From Lolium rigidum (lineage: Eukaryota; Streptophyta; Magnoliopsida; Poales; Poaceae), in NCBI RefSeq assembly GCF_022539505.1, contig NC_061513.1, positions 182,682,017 through 182,746,016 of the forward strand: a stretch of 64,000 bases of DNA, given 5' to 3'. This document shows, one piece after another, positions 33,150-41,659 of the stretch. Position 1 is the first letter of the stretch; each line of letters begins with the position of its first letter. The notes beneath the pieces are model-generated. The model did no database searches and was not told the origin of the DNA. It saw only the letters and a list, made by a program, of their open reading frames with translations. Both the position numbers and the translations under genes were made by a program.

Positions 33150-34600
33150 ATTGATGCCTTATAGTTATGGATATTTGATCTTGCCCCTCCCCTTTTTTCA
33201 TGGTAAAAACAAATTACAAATTTGTTGTTGCTACACCTTTGATCGTATAACCATGGCAATGACGTTCTGCATTTTCAGTTGACTCCATATCTTTGCTTCC
33301 TACCTTTGGCTATGAGATTTTGCATTTGCCATCTCACCATATACCAGGAACAGGAGCATCCTCAGATCATGCAATCCCATCTTCTATTTTTCGAACGCTT
33401 CTTCTAAGAAGAGAATCTTTCATCATGGATGTTTCTTAGGGTTTGTGTTCACCGGCACACCCCCTCCAGGCATCACGTGTTCCAAGACGATGCCCCCAGT
33501 AGGCTTGAGTCCGCCTACATTGTTCGCTCTGATTACATCGGAGCCCGCTCTCACTGGCCGACCGCCTGGGGCGCCGCCGCCAAAGCAGCCATGTTGTGGC
33601 ATGTGGCAGACGCACCTCCCATGCCTTAATGCAGCGACGTGGGGGTGAGCGGATACCCTGCAGCTACCTTCGCAACTATGTTCGCCCAGCCACCATTGTT
33701 CCGGGGCCGCCACCCTGTATATCCAACTCCGCCTCACACGTCTGTCGTTCAGAGCCGACTGCCGCACTCGATACGGAGATCCCCGCCACTAGAAGGGGCA
33801 AGAAGACAAAGGCCTGATGGCCGCTGCGTAGGGCTTTACTCGATGGCGCTTCCTCCAGCGACATCAAGTGGGGGAGGTTAGGGTGAAACCCTAGCCACCC
33901 CCGGGAGAGAGGCGGGAGTGGAGCGAAAGAAACACCCCCCATTTTCACTGAGCTAGTGGGCATATGCACGGACGTCTAGGCAACGGCAAGGAGCATATTT
34001 GAAGGAACTGGTCGTGAAAGGGAAGGCTGCCCAGAATTTTGACAGGACGGAGAAAAACAGGTGCCCTGCACGTCATCTCTAGTCGAAAATTTCTCCCCGC
34101 TCTTCCAAAGGCGCTCCATTTGGATCAAAAGGTGGACGGAGCAATTCATGGGGATGACTCGCGGTGAGACCGACAGGATCGGTGAGGACTGAGGAGCGGG
34201 GCGAGCGCTGCATTTGGCGTACGTGACGGCACCAGCACCACACCACACGGTTGACGTCGATCGGGTCATGCGCATCTCCAGCCGGTGCTGTGGGATCTGC
34301 CGGCCAGCCACTGTCCCTGTCGCTGAAAACTTCAAGGCGTGCCGTTTCATCGGTTTCTCCATCCTTGCTCCATGCGCCGGCTTGTCCACACGCTCTAGAG
34401 AATTTATTCCCTGCATGCGATCAGGTGAAAAAGACAAAGATGGCTTTTTTTCTCAAACTTCATCACAAAATATACTGGATCTGGTTTTTCTTTTCCAAAG
34501 AAAAGGCCTCTCGCCCGTGGCTGGGGCGCCATGCTAGAGGTATTTTTCCGAAAAATCCACGGATCTATTAATAATTTTCCACACCGGTACCAAGAATCCG
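33150..34600. other. Unassigned region
   Basis: About 1.45 kb, GC-rich from 33470 to 34400. Several ORFs of 65-150 codons overlap on both strands without recognisable motifs, splice structure or codon consistency, and none is convincing. A remnant of a gene captured by a transposon is possible, but I cannot support it. Confidence 0.4.
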
Positions 34601-35090
34601 AAAAGTAATGAGGATTACAAAAGTCTATAAGTCACTTAGCGACGACTAAATGCACTAGCGCGAGCTGAAGACACGTCGCCATGCTCGCCCTGCAACACCG
34701 AGGCCAGGTAAAGTTTGTCGAACTAGAGAGTTTATTGAGTAGACAAACACAAAATCATCGTGCTAAAACCCCAGAGAACCCACGTATTAGAGTAGCAACC
34801 ATCGTCAAAGTTAAGACTCGTATATTGGAAGAGCTAAATCAGAAACCTCACAAACGAACACAAAAACCAATTGGATCAGAGGAGATCCGCGGAACACACA
34901 ACTCCAGACGTCCTCCGCCGATGTTAGACGCACCACCGGAGCAAAAATAGAACTGAAATAACCTTATTCTAAATTTAAGATGTAGCCGCCGCCTTGCCAT
35001 CTCAAAGAAGACACTAAAAAGATAACCTAAACAAAGAATGAAAACCTCTCACCACGAGGGGCCATGGTCCGTCACGACTCCAAGACCTAA
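34601..35090. other. Unassigned, possibly repetitive DNA
   Basis: An 89-codon frame at 34681-34950 (Lys/Arg/Pro-rich) has no recognised similarity. The style (CCGCCGATG, GCACCACCGGAGC) resembles the untranslated part of grass LINEs, but no tail or boundary was found. Confidence 0.3.
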
Positions 35091-36119
35091 GAGCATCCCC
35101 ACTCGTTGGCGCTCCCCACGCCCAAATCCGGCGAAATTTTCGTCCGGATTGGAGGAAGATTTGGCGTGGGGAGTAGTAGTTTCCCAGCCGCGTGCCCAGG
35201 CGAAGTCGACGATGCGAATTTAAAAAACGGAAACTTGACAAACTACGGCTAAAAACGGGTGAATATAGACTAAATTTAATGATATTTATTACATTACGGG
35301 AGGAGTTCATACATAGAGGCCGAATTCGACTATATTTCGAATTCGGCTAGGGGAATTCAAACGCTAATTTTAAAACACGGCGCTCTACATGCCGAAATGG
35401 CGGTAGAACACCGTGTAGTCGCCGCCGTCGTCGTCGGAGCCGTCGTCGTTGGCCTTCGGCTGCGCGGCCTGGCTGCTGCTGCCCTGGCCGGCGTCTCCCC
35501 ACCCCGGGGATGGCTTGTACCAGTCATCGTCGGAGGACTCGAGGTCGACGACGGGGACAGCGACGCCGGATGGAGGTGTCGCAGGACGGCGGTACCGCGC
35601 GACATCGTCGTTGGCGGTTGGAGCGGCGCGGGCGGCGAGTTGGCGTGCGGCGGCCAGGTCCAGCAGCCGCCGCTGCTGCTCCGCCTCCTCGCGCTCCCAG
35701 TCGCGCCTGGCCCAGTCCAGTGCGGCGTCGTCCGCGCGCTTCTCCTCCTCCATGTCGTGCAGCGACCTGGCGATCGCTTCCGCCATCGCGGCGTCCTCCG
35801 CGCGCTTCGCCTCCTCCTCGGCGAGCTGGCTTTTACAGCGCGCGGAAGACGATGCGATGAGGACGACGATCGGTTTCTCTCGCCGACAAGTTGGGGCCAC
35901 CAGACGCGCGGGAAGTTTCCTCGCCGTTTCGCGCGCTTTCGTTTCGTCCGGAGTCCCCGAGCGCTCCCGGGGGCCGGGGATGGCGTGGGATCGCCGGATG
36001 AATTTAGGCCCAAATCCGGACGAAAACGAGGAACCGGGGGCGCGACTGGGCCGAATTACGCCGTCCGGATGAAAAAAGGCTCGCCGGGGGCCTCGTCGGG
36101 GGGACGAGTGGAGATGCTC
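35091..36119 (-). mobile_element. PIF/Harbinger-like non-autonomous element, copy 1, TSD TAA
   Basis: The termini are GAGCATCCCCACTCG and the complement of GAGCATCTCCACTCG, so 14 of 15 bases are inverted-complementary. The flanks are TAA on both sides (35088-35090 and 36120-36122), the three-base target typical of Harbinger elements. It carries one long minus-strand ORF and no DDE transposase. A second copy lies at 53347-54444. Confidence 0.78.
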
Positions 36120-36128
36120 TAAGACCAT
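35385..36128 (-). CDS. 247-codon ORF of the Harbinger-like element, function unknown
   Basis: Open from ATG 36128 to TAG 35385-35387. The first codons overlap the target site and terminal repeat, so the start may be an accident. The middle is highly charged and helical (EEEAKRAEDAAMAEAIARSL, RRDWEREEAEQQRRLLDLAA), then acidic (VVDLESSDDDWYKPSPGWGD), ending GGDYTVFYRHFGM. The helical and acidic composition suggests a coiled coil with disordered tail. Similar proteins are frequent in grass transposons, but I know no assigned activity. In copy 2 the frame is broken many times. Confidence 0.45.
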   Translation of the reverse strand: MVLEHLHSSPRRGPRRAFFHPDGVIRPSRAPGSSFSSGFGPKFIRRSHAIPGPRERSGTPDETKARETARKLPARLVAPTCRREKPIVVLIASSSARCKSQLAEEEAKRAEDAAMAEAIARSLHDMEEEKRADDAALDWARRDWEREEAEQQRRLLDLAAARQLAARAAPTANDDVARYRRPATPPSGVAVPVVDLESSDDDWYKPSPGWGDAGQGSSSQAAQPKANDDGSDDDGGDYTVFYRHFGM

Positions 36129-36217
36129 CAGAGGTGAAGCGAACCAATGGCGTCCCGATGAGGGGACGAAACCGCTAGATGGGTTTTAGTATCGCATCAA
36201 CAGTCAAAAACTGCAAC

Positions 36218-36601
36218 GGAGGCTGAGTTACATGTAGCCCTTTATTTTCTAAAAATCAAAAATTATATTTTTAAGGTTCCAAAAGATCTAGAAAAAAATC
36301 TACATGTAGCCAATGGTGTATGCTTAAACCTACAAAATCTTAATGAGAAATTCTTTGTATTCTAGGCTATACAAAAATGACAAAATCTGAGAAGTTTTAT
36401 AATTTTAAAATATGCACTATTCACTATACTTAGAATCCCACATTTATCATTTTTGCTAGCCCAAAATACAACGAATTTTACAATAAGATTTTGCACGACT
36501 ATAAATTTCATAATTGGCTACATCTAAGATTGTTTTTCAAAAAGAATTAAAATATATTTCCAAATTTTTAGAAATAAAGAGCTACATGTAGCTTGGCCTC
36601 C
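36218..36601. mobile_element. MITE with AGCTACATGTAGCT-type termini, upstream of the DUF688 gene
   Basis: 384 bp. The left end GGAGGCTGAGTTACATGTAG pairs with the complement of the right end CTACATGTAGCTTGGCCTCC over roughly 30 bases, and the inside is A/T-rich. No clear target duplication. The same family (GAGCTACACATAGCTC ends) recurs in the intron at 38142. Confidence 0.7.
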
Positions 36602-36944
36602 ATTTACCCACACCCGTGATGGCCTCCATTTACCCACCACAAAGCGCTACACCCTAGCCTTCTGTATCATGCTATCTAGCATGGCGTCGAGCGTAGCACA
36701 TCGTGCATAGTAGTATTGTAAAAAAAAAAAATCAGATCTAATCTATTTTGCGCTGAAATTTCAGAAAACAAAAAGGCAATATTTTGTTCCATTTCACTGC
36801 GATTTGTATGATATCTCCAAGTCACAACTTCCACTTATCGGCGTCACGCATCCGGACGCGCCGGCCTCTCCCCGCTCCCCCGAGTCTCTCCATCTACGTT
36901 TAGTGTGCGTAGTCTCGTGCGTCACTCATCTTCTGTGACCAGCC
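36602..36944. other. 5' flank of the DUF688 gene
   Basis: Intergenic sequence between the MITE and the putative TATA box, with a poly-A run at 36720 and a GC-rich stretch (CGGACGCGCCGGCCTCTCCC) near 36853. No ORF of interest. It is nearly identical to 54950-55299 apart from small indels in the first part. Confidence 0.5.
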
Positions 36945-36952
36945 TTTATATC
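36945..36952 (+). promoter_or_regulatory. Putative TATA box of the DUF688 gene, copy 1
   Basis: TTTATATC in CAGCCTTTATATCGTGC, 116 bases before the ATG, conserved in copy 2 (about 55300). Motif and position only. Confidence 0.45.
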
Positions 36953-37067
36953 GTGCACGACGATCGTCTTGCTTGCGCGCATAGAGCTTCCGCGCGAGAT
37001 CGGCCGAGGACGTACGAACGTCTTAAGATCACCGCAGCAGCGCGCGAGCAGAGAGCCGACGCAATAT

Positions 37068-39217
37068 ATGGGGACGGAAAAGGCTACGAAGACGACGGCG
37101 AGCAGCGGGAAGACGCCCGCGCTCTGCCTCTACCACGTCCGCGCACGGCAGCGAACGAGCAAGGTGCTCGGGCTGGACTCGCCGTCGTGCCCGTCCACGC
37201 CGCCGCTCCGCTCCCGCATCACGGTGCCCTTCCTCTGGGAGGACGCGCCCGGGAAACCCAAGCTGCGTGAAGCCGCGGCCAGCGCTCTGCTCTTCCCTTC
37301 GGCCGCCGCCGCGAGCCCACTTCCTGCTGACGGCGGCGCCACTGCCACGGCAGGTGGTGATCGCGAGGGTGTCGCCGTTGCGCGCCCAGCGCCGCTGAAG
37401 CTGCCGCCGCGGCTGCAGGCGGCGCCCGGGGGGGAACAGTCCTTCTCCTCGCCCAAGACCGTGCTCCAGGGTCCCTACGTTGGTGGCGGTCGCGGAGACA
37501 AGCCGCCAAGGCCAGTGAGGAGGAGCGGGAGCACGGTGAGCTGCCGGATGATGCCAGGCACCGGCGGGGCCGCGTTTTCCTGGAGGAAGGTCACGCCGGC
37601 GTCGGCGGGGGTCAAGAAAGACGGCCACCATGATCACGACGCCTCGTGCTCTTCGCCAGCGGCGTCGTCGTCCACGTCCTCGTCGTCCTCCTCCTCGTCA
37701 TCCTCCATGTCGTACTTCTTCGACGTCCACAGCCGTGGATCAGGTCACTGGCAGCAAGCCGACGGGCGCGAGGTCTCGGAGGACGGCGACGTAGGGGACG
37801 ACGGCGCCAAGGGATCGGTCAGGATCACCAGGTTCAGGAGGAACAAGAGCCTTCCCAATGTTTCCACGACGCATCTGTGGGTAAAGTCCCTGCTTACATT
37901 TTCGCCTTTCCTTCGTTTTTCATGCCTCTTCATCTTACAACGAGTGCTGCATCCACTCTGGTTACTACATAAGCTTATGTGAAAATAAGTACGGAGTAGT
38001 ATTAAGCAGCAGATAAAAGCAAATACCACGTAGAACAGTTTGGTTAATATATACAACCTCCGTTCGAAAATAAGTCTCCCAACCATGTCTACATACGATC
38101 GAATGTAATGCGTCAAAACTGAGTGTGGACTTTTGTAGAATGAGCTACACATAGCTCATTTTTTAATTTTTTATTATCAAAAAATAACATTTTGAAGTTT
38201 CAAAAAAGTCTGAAAGGTAATCTACATGTAGCCTTCTATCACTATACAAAATGTGAACCCCAGATACCATATATTAGGGTTGCAAGCGACGCGGGATACG
38301 GCGGAAAGTTTTCATTAGTCATGGGCTAATTCCGATCAGATTTTATTATAGTTTTGCTGTAATTCGGCGTTTGCGGGACGAACGCGGGACACCGCTTGCC
38401 CCCTACCATATATTTTAAGGAAGAATTTATCATTTTTGCACAGCCTTATGAGGTATTTCGAGTTGAAATTTGCAGGTTGGTAGAACACGAGCTTGTCTAC
38501 ATCTAGACTTATTTTCAGATATTTAAAAACTTTAAAATATCTTTTTTTTTAGTTTTCAAAGAACGAGCTACACATAGCTCGAGCTACGTTTTTGGTTTCC
38601 AGTCAAAACATATTTATTCAAGTTAATATCTGAAATAAGAGTTTCAAAGTCTTCCTTCATGACATGGGCACAGTATGTTTTTTTGCTGCCGGAGTGCGCG
38701 CAATTATCTTGTTCAGTCTTGGTGAAGGTGGGATCATCCAACATACCGCATCTTAGTGCGAGAGCTCGATCAGTATAACAAAAACCGTAATCACCACCAA
38801 TTAGTTAATTCCTTGAAAAAGAAAATGAAATTTGTATCTCACACATGAGCAAGAAAAAGTATTGCATGCACTCCGTATGATTGTGAAAATATAGAGTGGT
38901 GATCTGTAATTTCAAGTGAAATTAATTGGTATCGTATCTCATACCCTTCGGCCTCTCGAGCTTTCTTCTCCATTGAAAATTTACAACCGGCATAGCTACC
39001 AACGCTTTTTATTCAAGAATCTAGGGGGTCTATATGCTCTAGACCTAGTAGAAGGCTAAAGTTAAACTGAAGTTTGGTGCACACCCGTTCTTCCTAATGG
39101 TAGTGTTAACTTACTGTTTTGTTTTAACATCACCCATGCGATGGGCTTATGCGGAAATGTATTTGTTGGCAGGCCAGCATCCGCAAGGGCGTCAAGCAGA
39201 TCAGTCCATGGAGCTAG
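37068..39217 (+). CDS. DUF688-type plant protein, copy 1 (two exons: 37068-37880, 39173-39217)
   Basis: The ATG at 37068 lies in GCAATATATGGGG. Exon 1 gives 271 codons ending HLW at donor GGGTAAAG; exon 2 after TTGTTGGCAG adds ASIRKGVKQISPWS and TAG, total 285 aa, both in phase 0. Residues 53-65 are VPFLWEDAPGKPK, the signature of the DUF688 group (PF05097-like), with LKLPPRL further on. Residues 200-213 form a Ser run, then SMSYFFDV; near the exon junction is FRRNKSLPNVSTTHLW. It is basic, Pro/Ser-rich and largely disordered. I know of no enzymatic role for the family. The intron (1.29 kb) contains a MITE with a nested hAT-like element. The exon 2 continuation is supported by frame, splice sites and conservation in the second copy. 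Confidence 0.85.
38142..38580. mobile_element. MITE in the DUF688 intron, split by a hAT-like MITE
   Basis: The ends are GAGCTACACATAGCTC on the left and the same near-palindrome on the right (38565-38580), with A/T-rich sequence inside including an ATGTAGCC block also found in the upstream MITE. It is interrupted by the element at 38275-38405. Confidence 0.6.
38275..38405. mobile_element. hAT-like MITE, 131 bp, TSD CCATATAT
   Basis: Terminal repeats TAGGGTTGCAAGCG and the complement TAGGGGGCAAGCG; flanked on both sides by the eight bases CCATATAT (38267-38274 and 38406-38413), as expected for hAT elements. Nested in the intronic MITE and present at the same site in copy 2. Confidence 0.82.
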
Positions 39218-39926
39218 GACCTTATAAAGGAGAAGCATCACCGTACTGCTTGCATTTTATCCATCGATCGCTACAAAAGCAGCCGCTTCATTGGTCAATC
39301 AAGGCACATGCAGAAACATGAGGGCGCTAATTAACTTCGAATGGCTCATGCAAGACAGAGATCGGTTTATAGATAATCATGTACATATTGTCAACTTGAC
39401 ACAATACTAACTCAATAAGCGAGAAACATTATGAGCGGCTATGGTTGAACTAGTACGGATTTGTCAGGATGAGTCTCTACGGAGGCCAGTTGGAGATCTT
39501 AATATTATTAGATGTCAAGAGAAAATAAGATGATACTGAGATCTTAATATTATTAGATGTCAAGAGAAAATAAGATGATACTATCAATGCTCTGTGGCCG
39601 TTTAATTTTTAATGCCATAATCGAGAGTCTCGATTTGAGAGAATAGTGCTCTGAGACAAACAATTCACTTGGACAAATGGCGCATACACACCAGCTTATG
39701 AAAAGTTAGATAGAGTTTGAACCAGTGCTGATGGGAAGAAAATTTTCCTCTTATTTCGGTTTAGGCTTTACCTTGTTCTGGATCTGATCATACTCCTTTA
39801 CTCCTAGAATCCGAGAGCAAACTCATCTTGAAAATAAAGCAACTTTCTCTTTTCAGTTAGCATATGGCTCGAGTAGAAAGGCTTCTTTTATTTAGAGGGA
39901 TTGATTTTCATGGACATAAGGCAGAA
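39218..39926. other. 3' flank of the DUF688 gene, copy 1
   Basis: Transcript 3' end and intergenic sequence; no ORF or clear polyadenylation signal. Contains a perfect 45-base direct duplication. Confidence 0.5.
39493..39582 (+). repeat. 45-bp tandem duplication
   Basis: Two adjacent identical units beginning GAGATCTTAATATTATTAG and ending AAGATGATACT (39493-39537, 39538-39582). Shared with copy 2 (57848-57937), so older than the block duplication. Confidence 0.9.
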
Positions 39927-39931
39927 GATAG

Positions 39932-40532
39932 TGTTGAATAGCACGTTTGTTACGGTTTGTAACCACTGACCCGGACTTTTGGCTCTCGGGTGCAGGCGCA
40001 CCCTATATACTCCAAAAAATGTATTAATTTCAAATAAAGTAAAAAAAAAATCGAATCCTTTTGGGAATCAAAGATAATCAAGTATTGTACTCGTATAAAT
40101 TTGTTTGGCCAAGAAATATTTCACATTGACTTCAGGCAAGAAAAAAACAAATCTATGACGAATATAGCGTGAATAGTACTTTAATATAGGACCTCCAAGT
40201 CTGTTTTTTTCACCCAGGAAACAAGAGAAGTTATTCCATGGTGAATCTTTCGTATACGAGTACAATACATGATCATCTTGGATTCCCAAAAAGATTTGAA
40301 TTTTTTTGACCTTTTTCTGAATTACTATTTTTTTCTAATATAGGGTGCGCTTGCTCCCAGGTTCACCCATGCAATTTCCTTGTAACCACCTCTTATTCTG
40401 TAGTTAGGATCGTTCTCACGCCTTGCACGTTCTCTGTGTGGACCTCTACATCGCCACTACTCCCCTAATTGCACTACATAAACCTGCTCTCTGAATGAAT
40501 ACAACAACTAATTCTACTATTGTTTGTCTTCT
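39932..40532 (+). mobile_element. 5' LTR of copia copy 1, containing a MITE
   Basis: TGTTGAATAG to TTGTCTTCT, 601 bp of which 423 are an insertion plus duplicated target. A TATA-like CTACATAAAC lies at 40474. It is followed without spacer by TGGTATCAGAGC (40533-40544), the initiator-tRNA primer site. Confidence 0.88.
39966..40379. mobile_element. Mutator-like MITE in the copia 5' LTR, TSD TTGTAACCA
   Basis: 414 bp flanked by nine-base direct repeats TTGTAACCA (39957-39965, 40380-40388). Subterminal inverted blocks contain GCGCACCCTATAT on both sides. Absent from the same LTR in copy 2 (58287-58466) and from both 3' LTRs. Confidence 0.85.
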
Positions 40533-40544
40533 TGGTATCAGAGC
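40533..40544 (+). promoter_or_regulatory. Primer-binding site of copia copy 1
   Basis: TGGTATCAGAGC, twelve bases complementary to the 3' end of initiator methionine tRNA, directly next to the LTR. Also at 58467-58478 in copy 2. Confidence 0.9.
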
Positions 40545-40553
40545 ACAGTCTCA

Positions 40554-41659
40554 ATGGCCGACGACGATCTCCCTCCTTCCCAAACTCCCGCCACCTCCTC
40601 CGTTCAGATCCCACCCATCTCCTCCCCTCTTGAGCCCCAGACCCCTCTCTCTGGGCACTCTCCCATCCCCAGGGCACCACCCACACCGGCAAACACAGAC
40701 CCACTGCATCTCGGCGCCCTCGTCGCTAACCTGCCGGTTCTCCCAAGCCAAAACGCGCCGCCAGCCATGGCCCAACTCCCACCTCTCTCCTTCCCAACCC
40801 ACACCCACCCCATTCTCTCTGTCCACATCTCCAACTATGTCAAATTCCAGGTCAATTCAACCAGCGCGAACTTCTCCAAATGGCGACAAATCTTCACCTT
40901 CCTCTTCACCATGTACAAGGTCGTGGATCACGTTACCGAGGGCGCTGCCCCGGCCAATCCCGACGACAACTGGCTGGCCGTTGATATCCACCTTTCGTGT
41001 GGTTCCTGGCCACGCTCAGTGACGATCTGTACCGCCTCGTCCAGGGCGCGGACAGCCGCGCCTTCTCCACATGGTCTCGCCTTCACCGCTTCTTCTACGA
41101 CAATCAGGCGAGTCGCTACGTCTACCTCAGCAAGGCCTTCCGCAACTGCCCTCGTGGTGATCTTCCAATTGCCACCTACGCCAGCAAGCTTCAGGCGATC
41201 GCCGACGATCTGGCCGCGATCGAGCGGCCGGTCGACGAGGACGATCTTGTTCTCCCGTTCCTCGACGGCCTCAGCAAGCAGTACAAGCTCCAGGCCACGA
41301 TCATCAAGGGTGGGGGCCCCCTGCCCAACTTCTCCGACGCGTGCTCCCGGCTTCAGCTGTGCGAGGTCGACGAGGTGACCGCGCAGCGCCAGGAGAGCGC
41401 CCAGGCCAACGCGCAGGCACACGCCGTCCAGAGTGGTGCCGGCCCGTCCCATCCCGCTGGCGTCAGCCCCAATTACCGGGGACGCAATCCGATCCCTGGA
41501 TTCATTCACGGTGGGCAGACCGGCGGGCAACGCGGATCTGGCGATCGCGGCAACGCCAACGCCAACGGCTCGCGCGGATGTGGATCCGGTGATCGCGGCA
41601 ACTCCGCCCCGTTCGGGGCCCCTTCTGGCAGTCGTGTCGGCGGTGCGCAACAGCCGTGA
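40554..41659 (+). pseudogene. Copia gag, copy 1
   Basis: ATG 40554 (MADDDLPPSQTPATSS), a Pro-rich N-terminus, then VKFQVNSTSANFSKWRQIFT and LFTMYKVVDHV of the capsid-like domain. A one-base deletion near 40990 moves the frame; the rest (LATLSDDLYRLVQGADSRAF to the Gly/Arg/Asn-rich tail) is open to TGA 41657-41659. The shift is shared with copy 2, so it predates the block duplication. No zinc knuckle is evident; a Gly/Arg-rich tail replaces it. Confidence 0.83.

Noticed and set aside
33423..33881. Cluster of ORFs that might be a captured host gene
   Set aside because: Open frames exist on both strands without motif, splice signals or conservation evidence; left as unassigned.
37029..37637. 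202-codon open frame antisense to DUF688 exon 1 (and its twin at 55384-55992)
   Set aside because: Shadow of a GC-rich coding exon; Arg/Gly-rich composition, and the sense frame has the recognised motif and splice structure.
37986..38110. Possible Stowaway MITE (TACGGAGTAGTA and CCTCCGTTCGAAAATAAG words)
   Set aside because: The two words are in the wrong order and lack TA duplications or a proper inverted pairing.
40533..40544. Possible tRNA gene fragment at the TGGTATCAGAGC sites
   Set aside because: Only the primer-binding complement is present; no tRNA body follows.
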